Below are positions 21,557 to 33,228 of a stretch of DNA of 64,000 bases, in pieces. A program made the position numbers and the translations under genes. The stretch comes from Nemophila menziesii. Its lineage: Eukaryota; Streptophyta; Magnoliopsida; Boraginales; Hydrophyllaceae. The stretch is from NCBI GenBank assembly GCA_029959085.1, contig JARWIR010000031.1, forward strand, positions 5,518,001-5,582,000, read 5' to 3'. Below the pieces are notes generated by a model. That model was not told the origin of the DNA. It saw only the letters and a program-made list of their open reading frames with translations, and searched no databases. Position 1 is the first letter of the stretch. Every line of letters starts with the position of its first letter.

Positions 21557-22943
21557 ATGACTGACGTGATCTCTAAGACACACGGCGGGGACGGTGGGGT
21601 CGAGACCCGAACCAAAATCCGAACAGAAACCTTGCTAATTGTAACACCCAAGACGATAAATAAAAAATTATATCATAAATAATTTTAAATGTAACTTATA
21701 TTATAATTAAATATAATTTAAATCAGAACCAATTAAGCGGAAAGTGCGAGGAAATGCGACACTAAAATCTGCCGTTAAGGCACTAAAAGCTGTCGGGTAT
21801 CCACTGCCGATCGCTTTCTGTATTTTAGACGGCACGTGGAACTGATCTGGTAAGTACGGGAAATATGTTAGCCAGGTGATCGGGCAAACTGTTCGAGAGA
21901 GGATACCGCCATGCTACAAATCGTGGAGTAAAGTTCCAATAAGCCGACAAAATATTTGTTATTAAGCGATTATCGGTAAATATTAATACTTATATATAAA
22001 TTTATTAATTTAATGTAAAATTAAAAATAATCTTGAATGTATCAATTTTTTGATATACCTAATTGGAGGAGAAGGGATGATTGGAGGTTTATATCTAATA
22101 ATTTGGATGATACAATGCGATTACGGTATAAATACTAAAAATATGACTCGAAGAAGGACTTTAACTTGCTGGGTAAGAAACCTAGTGATGAGATCTGGAA
22201 GAGGTGTTGTGATTTGTGGGGTTCGAAGGAGGCGAAGGTATACTTATATTTTTTAAATTATATAATTTAGATTATATATAACTTTAGTAATACTTGTGTT
22301 TTAAATTCTTTCAGGACCAAGCAAAGGCGAATAAATTAAATCGAAAGAAACAAAAGAATAAGAGTGGAGCGGGGTCTCGTAAATATTCCCGAACTCGGGA
22401 TATGCTTTACGAGGTACTTTGTTTTATATGTATAGATATTGTATTTTGAATAGCTTTTAATTATATTCTGAACGAAACAGGGTGTTGAGAATTTGATCCC
22501 GGGTGGGAGGGTGGTAGATAGGGATGAGGCAACTCAAGAAGACATCCCTATTCCTCAAATGGGTGGGGTTTTCGAGGTGGTGGACAAGAGTAAGAAAACA
22601 CGGCAGTGGAAGTCCGAGTGTTATAGGAACGCTGATGTAAGTTTATTTTAAAAGTAAAATTTTAATTTTAATTTTATTCATAAATTGATTTTAATAAAAA
22701 AATTTCGTGTCTATAATTAAACAGAAATTTTTAAGGGATGTTATGAAAGATCAAGTGACTCAGAGTCAATCGGATGAAGGCTTAGCTCGTGAGTTGTCGC
22801 AAAAGGAGCAAATCGATGCGGTGAGAAAAAATGCAAAAAAGGATGTTGGGTCGCAAAAGAGAGTTGGACACCGGGTGTGGGTTGACCCCAAAAGAAGAAG
22901 AGTCCTTCGATCACCCCGGCATAAGACGGGCACAACGCGATAA
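21557..22943 (+). pseudogene. T2 TNPA-like protein (Transposase_24), decayed
   Basis: ATG 21557; a 1-bp loss (GGGGTCGAG against GGGGGCCGAG) shifts the first exon. This copy keeps the 13 bases missing from T1, so KALKAVGYPLPIAFCILDG can be read in the second exon before the shared TGA. Later exons: to 22237, 22315-22413, 22481-22636 and 22725-22943, with conserved GT-AG borders and an open last exon. Confidence 0.8.
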
Positions 22944-22957
22944 TGATGGAGGCAATA

Positions 22958-23096
22958 CATTCTTAGAATTTAAACAAGAATTTAACCTAATAACAAAGAC
23001 GCGTAGAAAAAGTTAGAACTACAAAATAAAGTCTGCTCTTCTATTTGTGTATATCGAGGTAAAGTTTCCTCTCCATGTACATATACATTGGTAAAA
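22958..23096 (+). repeat. Right direct repeat bounding T2
   Basis: Counterpart of 8437-8575. Confidence 0.8.
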
Positions 23097-23986
23097 TTAG
23101 GTAAAGTTATATTATATCTTACTCAAAAAAAATTTGATGTATTTTTTTATAGTGTTTAACTAAATTTAATTTCTTTTATTTCTTCACAGAATAATCAAAA
23201 ATTGATATTCTTCTGAGGAATTTTATAGAGTCTTTTGGATTTGTAAAACGAAGGGTTTCATTAGTGGATAAAAAGATAGATAAAAATTAATTGTCCTATA
23301 AACTAGGATAAGTTCTCTTAATCAAGGTATGTGATTTATTTTAGTTTCCATGTTGTAAGGGATAAAAAAAAATCTTTAACCGAATTACAGTATGGGTCCT
23401 TATATAACGTGTAAATTGCAGTATAGGCCTGCATTATTGATCCTTGGGAAAGAGCTAAAAGAGTTGTGTATCGCATGTAATTTGTCTCTTCCAAAAGAAA
23501 TCGCAAAATATAGGATTAGATCTTAAGTTCTTGCAGCTAGAAAGTCATGCTATACAACTCACACAAAAATATTTTGTACTTTTTTATGCATATCATAGAG
23601 TGTCGTTTAATTTACATGAAAAGATTGATAATCATGACATTTTAAGAAAATAGAAAAGTTATATAATTAACTTGGCAAGTCTATTAATATGTTGTAATGC
23701 TTCATATGATGCTTAATAACAGATGATCAACCCTTAATATTTAACTTAATGTTATAAAGATGATAAATATTAGTTTGGTAATGGAAGTGTTTAATGTGGA
23801 TTAAAAGAACAAAAGCATGTAATTGTGTGTGGAGGATAAAATATTATGTGTACACAATAGAACATTTAACACACGATTAATACAAGTTATGTAGACTAAT
23901 ATTGAATACACCAATAAAGAGTGTGTTATTAGGCGTAAAGAGTAAAAGTTTTAGTATGTCATTGAATTAATTCTTGCACCTATATG
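23097..23986 (+). repeat. R module (unit 2, after T2)
   Basis: Same as 8576-9464. The segment encoding ELKELCIACNLSLPKEIAKY recurs at about 23447-23524. No intact gene. Confidence 0.6.
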
Positions 23987-26850
23987 GCCTTTTTTCTCCA
24001 GATCCTGCTCCAGTTCTAGCTCTTGTTCTTGTAAATGACCATACACTTGTGGGACGTCACCCTCTAAATGTTGATTTTATATCCTGCTTTGGGAGACGAA
24101 AATTACATTCCAATCTATTGAATACCCTAAGTATAGTAGTTTATACAAAATACATAAGATGGGTTTATACCCACCAAGTTATTAGTATATGTTGTTATAT
24201 CATACCTTGAAAACGATGTCATTGAGGATTGAAAAAGGGAAATGTTAAATTGGTTGATTTACATGTAATCGGTGGGCATATACCAACCACCTTAAATAAT
24301 CAGGTTTTCCTTTTAAACTCTCACATATTAAGTTTAAATCTTTCTTGGGTTTACAGAGTTCTTAGTTTAGTTTACTATGGGTTTACATAGTGCTTAGTGT
24401 TTAGTGTTAGATTTATTGTTGTTTATAGGTACTTGATCACTGATAATTGTTGGGTTTAAACACTCACAATAAACTTAAAAATCAATATGGTAATAAAAAC
24501 TATCATAAGATGTCTAACCAATCACAAAAACAAGGATAAACAAATGTATCCTTATACGTGACAATGAAAAAAAGGCATAATTTTGAACATTTGTCTCACA
24601 GGCTTAGTAAAAGTCAAAAGATATAAAATTCGCCTTGCCCATCTTTCTATATTGGGAATATAGATGATAATTGATACTGAAACATTAACTTAAGAATTAA
24701 ATATAACAAATACAATACCTAATACAAACAAGTTTGTATATTTCCACTAAATTATGCATACAAGTGGATATCAACCCACTAATTAAAAACATAAATATGG
24801 GTATCAACCCGCTAAATAAAAACATAAATGTGGGTATCAACCCAATACTTTAGGTAAAAGTAGCTATACACCCACTAGTTACAAACAACGACAACAATGC
24901 AGAATAATCATCTATCTGTCAATACAACATTTCTTGTATCCACTAAGTGAATACTCATAAACATTGAAGACTGTTCAATGTTGGTGGGCCCATGGGTGTG
25001 ATAAAGTAATGATATAAAATCGCACACATCTCTAAAACACGATTAACTCACCGCAAGTGTACTGGTTGTTACAAGTAATAATAAGTAAATAATGTTCGTT
25101 CCTCTGGGATTTAGGTAGTTATTTCAATTCGTGTTCAATACTTCTGTAGATGTTTTAAAATCTTTCGATTTAAAAAATAAAACTAATAAGTGTTTGATTT
25201 GTTTGATAAATAATATAAATAATTATTCAAGGAAGATAACAGTTAAGATTGCAAGTATGCGCCTAATCATATTGACTTAATGGTTCTAGAAATAATTGGT
25301 TATTCTTATTAACCAGGATTCTAAAGTCTTCCTAACTCATGTAGAGGTCATATTAGAAAGTTCACATACTCATATTCTAAGAGATTAAGACAAACCTTAG
25401 CGGCTACTTGGCTATTCAAGACCTTGGGTTAATTAGAGTACACAAACCGCGTATTCACAAATCAATAATTACAACACCCTTCCACTTTTGGGTGCAAGCT
25501 CAATTACATAGTCTAATCAATATAATTTTCCCAAAATAAGATAAGTATATCTTTCAAGGTGTATACCAAGTAGATGCAAAACACAATTTATTTTAAAACT
25601 CAAAACAACAAATAAAACGGTAAACCTAGATTTCTACATAAATAATTCTAAACTAAATAGAAATTAGTGCATAATTGAATCTTTGAATCAAAATCTTATA
25701 AATAAATTAAATACAAAATAATTATAATTCTAATACCCAAAGAATAGAGATAGGGAGGAGTAGAATTTATCCGGTGAAGCTCCAAACTTGAATCTTCCTT
25801 CTCTAGATCCTCATGATCTCTTTTGTGATGAATTATTGATGAAATATAAGCTCTGGCGGCCAAGGAATGAATTTATAATGTCAAATTTAGTGTATATATA
25901 GGTCATTGGCTAGGTTTAAATGACCTAACCCATCTCAAAAACGTTTTCCTCCAAGAGGGGACTGATTCGAGTCATGTTTTAACTATTTCGTTACAAACCT
26001 GAGTTGAAAAAACAATTTACTATCTAATTTTGGCCGACAACTGTTTCATATTTATAAAAATGGTTTCTTATCCATGCTTTGACATGTAATATAATACGTG
26101 TACCTAAGAGTTTTACATTTAACACATAAGTTACGCACAAATAACTCTAAATGTGAAAAATCTCCTAAAGAGGGTAAGAATCGAGAATATATCAAATAAT
26201 AGGGAAAACCCCTCATCTAAGCACAATAGGAACTTAAAAATATGTCTCAAAATAGGATTTATTTATCACCAAATAAGGGAGACATCAAATGTCTTTCCAT
26301 TGGATTGCAATTGCTTCTCTAATGACACACGAGATAAAATTATGCACGTAGGATAGATATTTTTCGTCAAGATTGATGAATATAAATTACCCGTTCCATC
26401 GGCCAACTATATCAAATATTAAAATTAACATGAAGTTAACACATTCTGAATATATTTATTGGATACACAAGTTTTTTATTGCATAAAACCACAATAGAAA
26501 CTACCGTTACCTTTTCTATCAAATTGTACTATCGGTCCCTGAAAATTTTGTCACAAACTGAAAGTGGGTATAAAGTCACCACTGCAACGGTAGCGACCTT
26601 TGATATCAAATTTCCCTATATATCCCCTGAACGATCTATATGGGTTTAAACTACATAAATCATTATACTGTGAATAGGGTGAAAAATACAAAATACCGAC
26701 TACTAATTTAATAATACTATCTAACAATTAATAATGGTTAACAAAAACACTTTATATGAATTAATATGATAAACAAAATTTGTGTTATTTTAGAAAAATT
26801 TCAAGGTTTAAAAACTATTATTCCATGTTATTCTATAATTTTCAGAAAAA
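23987..26850 (+). repeat. S2 module
   Basis: Counterpart of S1, opening with the same PDPAPVLALVLV relic. The inner part starts at TGTTGGTGGGCC (24979). It lacks about 90 bp relative to S1 near 26010, where S1 has the word GAAAA at both ends of the missing stretch (11485 and 11576). Confidence 0.55.
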
Positions 26851-28537
26851 AAAGCAAAAACTAATAAAATTGCATTAAGAACACCTTATTTAACCCATAA
26901 AATAATATTTGTATTGTCTTTGAAAATATTGTTTCCGCCGATTAAGAACTCCTCTGATAGACAAGTTGTTTTTCTCTTAAAAAATAATAGTTTGTGTATA
27001 CGAAAGATATGAATTAAGCCAAACTCGCATCACGAAATGAATCACCATAATGCTTTACATGCCAAGAATGAGAAAGAGTGCTTGAAAGTTCAATTTATAA
27101 AAGATTGTTTTTGCAACGACCATATATATGATTTGGTAAATATAGGACAAGTTTAGTATGGAGGGTATTCTCCCTAATTTAGAGTGCATAGTGAAAACTA
27201 TTAAAATTCATGTTTACCTTTTTCTTTTCTCATTGTATCCCCATCTCGTCTTTTTGGGAGATAGTTGGCTTATGTTTTTTACCCACCAATATTTATTGTA
27301 TAGATTTTTTGTGGGAAATCAGATCAAATTTTTTATTAACTTAAACATATAAGACTTTCATCCAATATTTAATCATAATAATTAATTATAATAGCAAGAC
27401 ATATGTAAATAGATTAATTAGAAAAGTTACCACAATTAATTTTTTATGTTAAATATGAGGTATATTTCATACACTACTAAAAGTTATATTGAATCATTCA
27501 ATATAGGATGAAAGACTTATCCCATTTATTAACCCAACACAGAACATAAGCCCAAGCAATCGATGTTGGCAAATGGGCTGGAAAGAAGAGAAAAATTCAA
27601 TAATATTTACTTTCCATTTAACTACTATGTAACTAGTCTACACATCATGGGCCTTATCCATTCTTAGGATTTAAACAAAAATTTACCCTAATAACAAAGA
27701 AGCGCCGCAGAAAAAGTTAGAAATGCAAAATAAAGCCCGCTCCTCTCTTTGTGTATATCGAGGTAAAGTTTCCTCTCCATGTACATATATACATTGGTAA
27801 AATTAAGTAAAATAGTATTATATCTTACTAAACTTTTTTTTGCTGTATTTGTTTATATGGTTTTAATAAATTTAATTTTTTTTTCACATAATAATTAAAA
27901 ATTGATGTTCTTCTAAGTAATTTTATTGAGTCATTTGGATTTGTAAAACTAAGAGTTTTATCAATGGAAAAAAACTTAGATAAAAATGAGTTGTCCTATA
28001 TACTAAGAGACGTTCTCTTAATCAAGGTATGTGATTTATTTTAGTTTCCATGTTGCAAGGGATAAGAAAAATCTTAAACCCAATTACAATATGAGTCCAT
28101 ATATAATGTGAAAATTACAATATAGGCCCGCATTATTGTTCTTTAGGAAAGAGGTACAAGAGTTGTGTATGACATGTAATTTGTCTCTCCTATAAAAAAT
28201 TGAAAAATATAGGATTAGATTTTTTAGCTTTAGCAGCTAGAAAGTCATGCAATACAATTCAAACAAAAATATTTTGTATTTTTTTATTCATACATATCAT
28301 GAGTGTTGTTTGATTACAGGAAAGCGATCGTTGGTCATGACATTTCAAGAAAATTGAACAATTATATAATTAACTTGGTAACTTTATTAATTTGTTGTTA
28401 TGCTTCATATGATGCTTAATAACAGATGATCAACCCTTAATATTTAACTCATTGTTCTAATGATGGTAAATTTTAGTTTGGTAATAGATGTGTTTAATTT
28501 AGATTAAAAGAATAAAAGCAAGTAATTGTGTGGATGA
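26851..28537 (+). repeat. Q-R pair without CACTA block (unit 2 end)
   Basis: Empty version of the T site at about 27660-27800. Nothing intact is seen; the R small-gene segment runs from about 27898 to 28025. Confidence 0.7.
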
Positions 28538-28848
28538 TAAAATATTATTTGTACACATTTGAACATTAAACACACGATTAATAAAAGTTATGTAGACCGA
28601 TAGTTAATACACAAATAAAGAGTGTGTTATTGGGTGTAAAGAATAACCATTTTAATATGTCATTGAATTAATTTTGCACCGATATGGCATTTTTGCTCCA
28701 GATCCTGCTCATGCAATAACTCTTGTTCCTATCGGAGTATATTATTTGTCGAAGTCAGATCTGTGATTTTGGTAGCTGGAAAGGGAAAGAGAGGGAATCA
28801 TATATCTTTTGCTTTTAAAGCTGTGCCGGAGAGAACATCTACGGAAAT

Positions 28849-29597
28849 ATGTCAAAAAAAAATACTCCATCAAGTGAGTTCTCCATCAGATCGGATGAAG
28901 GCATAAATTTAGTGGTGAACTTGAATTCAAGTCCATCAGATCAGTTTGGAGTTTGTCCCAGCTTTAAAAGTTTTGTGAAAGGCAAAAGTCACAGTCCAGA
29001 TCCTCCTCAATTTTCTGCTCCAGCTTCAGCTCTTACTCCAGATCCTTCTCCTGCTCCAGCTCTTACACCAGATCCTTCTCCTGCTCCTGCTCCTGCTCTG
29101 GTTCTAGCTCTGGTTCCTGTTCCAGTTCCAGTTCCTTCTGTTATACTTCCAGCCGCTACTAAAGACAACAACAGTCTCAATGAGTTCAGTGATCTTGCTT
29201 CAAGGTTGTTTGATGACCTGTCTCTGTTCGACTTTTATGCTTCTCAAGTAAGTTAATACAATCTTATCTAATTTTAAACATTTCACTTACCATTTCTCAT
29301 GCTTTGTATGTCTCTCTTTATTTGTAGGATACATTTGAGGACCCTCCTGCTCCAGGTGCATGGTAATTGTATTTTCTAGTAAATAATTTGATTAATTCTT
29401 TAAATATATTCCCATTGTAATCAACTTTTTCTTGGATCTTTCATTTTTGCAAGAAAGTGGGAAAAAAGTGTCAGTCCTCTAAATCCAAACGCAGGCACAA
29501 GAGAAAGAGACAAGAGACTTCTGAGTCGGAAAATGACAGTGATGATGATCATTAGGTTTTGAGACCACATAGAAGGTCTAAACGGGTAGTACGAAAG
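28849..29597 (+). pseudogene. P3: diverged RSDEGINLVVNLNS-family gene with PDPSPAPA repeats
   Basis: ATG 28849 opens a 133-codon exon ending …FYASQ at 29247, before GTAAGT. It reads MSKKNTPSSEFSIRSDEGI…, so the family motif sits near residue 15. Then come two PDPSPAPALT-type repeats and a VPVPVPVP run, and an acidic/aromatic end (ASRLFDDLSLFDFY). A mini-exon 29328-29362 (DTFEDPPAPGA) and an exon to 29597 follow. That exon has a basic block (SKSKRRHKRKRQE) and an acidic block, like P2, but TAG interrupts it at about 29553. Its acceptor also reads GCAAG where P2 and P4 have GCAG. I judge it recently dead or truncated. A small nuclear protein of unknown function is the best guess. Confidence 0.55.
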
Positions 29598-30394
29598 GTA
29601 TGTCCACTTTTTCTAAATTAATTTTATTACCGTCATTATAAACAGTTTTGTTCTTTTAATCTTTACTTGGAGACACTCAAGTGTAACTCATGATGGACTA
29701 AATGCACACAACCACCTTTAACTATATCTAATCCCTGATTTTGTCCATAAACTTTAAAAAACAATTTAAACCTCCTTAAACTTTTTTTCCGTTGTTGTTA
29801 ACGGAGCATGCAAATTTACTATTATACCCTTTCATACTACCGCACCTTTAACTTTTCATGACTCATTTTTCCCCTTTTAGTTCCTTGCTCTGAACACAAC
29901 TCATTTTTTGACCAAATCTTCCTCGACTAGATTTTCAATTAGATTTACATCAGAAAGAAGTCCAGATTATTTGTGGACCCATATGTTTTTGGATAGAATT
30001 GTAATTTAGGGAGTGTTGAGTATTATTTTTATGTTGTGTCGTGGCACCTATTGTTTTTTAATAGTTGTGTACAATTGTAATTAGGGTCTTTTGTCATAAT
30101 TTGGTTATAATGTTTATCCCATCTGGTTGTGAGTGCTAATGTGCATATACCCTCTAATTCTGCAGATATAACCATTTGTGTAAGGGAGGGACTTGGAATT
30201 CAACCTCGAAATATGATGCAGGCAAATCTTTTGCGAAACATTCACCGTCATCATTTGACAGGATAGCATGGTATTTCATAGATTTATTGGTCGCAAGTTT
30301 CTTGAGTTGTTATCTTTCTTGAATTTCTAAAGTCAAACAAATATATTTATTATAAGTTATAACTCCCACTTTGTAATTTTTTTTCCTTATACTT
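29598..30394 (+). other. Unique non-coding stretch downstream of P3
   Basis: Ordinary AT-rich plant sequence, not repeated in the window. It may hold further 3' exons of P3 but I could not identify any. Confidence 0.4.
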
Positions 30395-30885
30395 CTAAAC
30401 ATATATTAAACAGAAGATGGTCTCATTTGCAGGTAAGATCAGAATTAAACAAAATATTGTAAAAACAGCATGAGCATCGGGAACTTTTTGAATTTGGGTA
30501 ATTTTTTCAAATTCAGCAAAAATAGCATGCAAAGTGTCAAAAAAATCTTGCATATCATATAAATAACCTATCTTTAGATAAGGTCCTCTATTTAATTCAC
30601 TCACATATTAAGCAATATGGCCCTATTAACAAGGTGTCAATATCTGCTCCAGGGCCATGAACCTATATAACAATATAACTCTTTAGATCTTCTTGACAAC
30701 AAAATTAAATCCAAAAGATATTACATAATATTGCATATTTCAATAAGTAAACTTACATCAAGGTGATAGGAGCCAAAAGTCATTATAACAACATTTACAT
30801 CTTCTACTCTCCATGGAGTGTCAATTTCTTTACCCACATTTTTACAATCTACAATAACATTTTACATTTTGATCTAACCATGAAG
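30395..30885 (-). pseudogene. Fragment of plant nuclear poly(A) polymerase
   Basis: Read on the minus strand. Segment 30757 to about 30880 gives IVKMWVKKLT, then after a frameshift VEDVNVVIMTFGSYHLD, ending at the donor GTAAG. After an intron, 30662-30605 gives VHGPGADIDTLLIGP, the nucleotidyltransferase signature with both catalytic Asp residues (GADID). After a second frameshift, 30400-30550 gives DFFDTLHAIFAEFEKIT and VPDAHAV. This order and intron position fit the plant PAP catalytic core. A TAG at 30849-30851 sits where the family usually has Gln. The rest of the enzyme is absent, and the fragment lies opposite to all other modules. A captured pseudogene piece. Confidence 0.75.
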
Positions 30886-32232
30886 ATTGATTTTGTAGTA
30901 ACACGCCACTAGCAAATGCAGAATCACTTGTTTACTTCTTCTTGAGTTTTACAAAAGATTTTTCTTTTACTTAGAAGCTATTATCACACAGAAGATGAAA
31001 TTTTAGAGAAGTCATATGAGTTCATTACATAGCAGATATAGCGAATGACAAAACTGCCCCTCAAGGTTGAAAAATTAGATTTTGATTTCAGTAAGTAATT
31101 GTTTGCTAACATAAATCTATATATAAAATCATCTTGGGGTATCCATACTAGAAGAAGCCGATCATAAGATGAGCAAGTAGCAACAAAAGCAAGCGAACCA
31201 TGTTTATTGTACGTTTCAATCACATCAGGTTTAATTCCATCTATCTTCACAATAGAAAATTCATTGTGCATAAGTGCTGTTAATACAAATATCTATTTAG
31301 AGGAACTAAAATGTTCTCCACATTTCTCTTTCAGACAATTCCTTGAACATAATAAGTACAAATGACCATAAATTTTATTCATCCTAAAAGCGAAGCTCAA
31401 AAGAATTATAAAATCCAGTTTACAAAGAAATGTCAATCAAAATATACTGACTTGAGGTTTCAAGTGTATAAAGAAGGGGCCACATTTCCAGGATTTCACC
31501 TAATGTGACATTCATGAATATGGATAAATTATTTTTATAGTTAATATTATGTTTCTAACAATTGGTGCTCTCTTTTTAATGGTTTTTTTGGTCTGGTTTT
31601 GAGTATGGACAACTTAATGAATGATGATTTTGGTTTGGTAATTTATTGTTTGTTTTTTTATAATGAATATATTGTGTTCTTTTATAAGGTTTTGATCTTT
31701 GGTACTGCATTTTGAAAGGTGGTGTACTAATTTTGGTTGAATGAGCATTTTTCTAATGTTCATAATTGTAAAAAATGATGGAAAAAAGTAGTTCATTGCA
31801 CGAAAGTTTACGAGAAAACTAAAGGACTGTAACTAAAATTAGCACGATTACAATATGTTTCACTTTTTACAGACGCTTCAACCTTTAGGAACTATACGGA
31901 TTGCCTAATTTTCAAAAGGAGATAGAAACTCTTGCCTACGTAGCCATAATATATGGAGACACCATGAAAGTGAAGATTATGCGAATCGTCAAAATTGTTA
32001 CCAATCAGTTTGAATCGATGCTTTAATATATATTATTGGTATTTTATTTAATTTTTTGTTTTTATTGATATTTTAAATTATTAAATGTATTATTTAATGA
32101 ATATTACATTTAAATATAATTAAAAACCATATTTTAAAAAAAAAAAAAATGTCATTCGCGACCACTTGTAGTCTTTATTGACAATTGTATGTATTTGGTT
32201 TTTCTATTATAGAAATTTATCACTCTCGAATC
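30886..32232 (+). other. Unique stretch with two unassigned open frames
   Basis: A minus-strand frame at 30984-31271 starts with a true ATG (MHNEFSIVKIDGIKPDVIET…) and includes SLAFVATCSSYDRLLLVWIP; I do not recognise it. A plus-strand frame after an AG at about 31874 runs to TAA 32026 with YVAIIYGDTMKVKIMRIVK and an early TAG; also unrecognised. An A-run and a lone GCGACCACTTGTAGTC word occur at about 32137-32173. Confidence 0.35.
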
Positions 32233-32457
32233 ATGCCTCACATCTCACTCCGAAGCATAATGGATGCTAACAAACTGATTGGTAACAATTTTGACGATTT
32301 GTACCGTAACGTAAGAATTGTTCTCATGCATGAAAAGGTTATCGATACGATTGATAAACCTCTGACTACTATTCCCGATGAGAATAGCAAAGTGGAATGG
32401 GAAGCTTACATGAACCATAATATAATTGAATATCAATTTATTACATTGAATACTTGA
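32233..32457 (+). pseudogene. Ty1/copia gag N-terminal fragment
   Basis: From ATG 32233 the frame reads MPHISLRSIMDANKLIGNNF, then YRNVRIVLMHEK. SLRSIxxANKLxGxNFxDWxRNLRIVLxxEK is the usual start of Ty1/copia gag proteins (here DLYRN replaces DWYRN). It runs about 75 codons to TGA; the rest of gag and pol is absent and no LTR is seen next to it. Confidence 0.7.
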
Positions 32458-32477
32458 TCAGATGATGGATTTCTTCA

Positions 32478-32479
<2 letters not shown>

Positions 32480-32519
<40 letters not shown>
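32480..32519 (+). repeat. (AT)n microsatellite
   Basis: About 20 uninterrupted AT dinucleotides, unique to unit 3. Confidence 0.95.
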
Positions 32520-32524
<5 letters not shown>

Positions 32525-33228
32525 TGGGAAACCCAAAGAAAATAAAATGTCACTACCTAAGATAAAATATTCAGATATTTGAGGGTGGCCAATCATAATG
32601 ACTAAACTCTTGGGAAGGTAAAGTACCACGTTCCATATACAACTTAGTATAAGGTAAAGAGAACCACTCCCATTCATTTTTATTACCAAACTAAGAAGTA
32701 ATTTCATGGTGAGAACCTCAAAGTTTTAGTTAAAATCCTTTATTAAGGCAACACAAATCGAAGAGGAAAAATTCTCATATCATGAGGTCTTGTCAAGCTA
32801 GATAGTCAAGAAGGTTAGAATTATTACGCCAAACAATTGCATAAGGTGTCCTTACCCAAGACACATAGTAGTGTTGAGGTTGATTTCTAAGCTACCGACA
32901 ATTGTTAGAAGGACTTTTGAATCCCGACTAATGTGAATGGCCCAATTCTTCCTTATATCTAATAACTATTAAATAGTTGAGTAGGTGGGTTACCCGCAAA
33001 AATTAAGCATACTTATCATCCCTTCTTATGTTTTTAGTATATTAATTATTTCTTTTGTTAATCATCTATATTTTATTGCATATTAGTCCCATAACAAAAA
33101 CCCGACATATATTATTTATTTATTTGTCATTTATTTCGAAACTCTACATTATTTTACTTTCAGAACACATTTATTACAACATTGATAGTCCATCTAGAGA
33201 TGTTAACCCACACTTATCAAATTACTAC
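32520..33228 (+). other. Unique intergenic stretch
   Basis: AT-rich, no frame or repeat I can support, up to the start of S3. Confidence 0.4.

Larger units (their letters stand above)
17300..22957 (+). mobile_element. T2: CACTA-derived block
   Basis: Same edges, gene order and 568-bp deletion as T1, at the same place relative to Q and R. No terminal inverted repeats. It is a duplicate of T1 by unit duplication, not a separate insertion. Confidence 0.85.
14104..28537 (+). repeat. Array unit 2 (P2-Q-T2-R-S2-Q-R)
   Basis: Module by module copy of unit 1 at an offset of 14.1-14.5 kb. Differences: P2 keeps 416 bp lost from P1, S2 lacks about 90 bp present in S1, and scattered 1-13 bp changes. 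The T block deletion of 568 bp is common to both, so it precedes this duplication. Confidence 0.85.

Noticed and set aside
32441..32707. Reverse-strand frame across the AT microsatellite
   Set aside because: Depends on translating the dinucleotide repeat; overlaps the copia gag fragment on the other strand.
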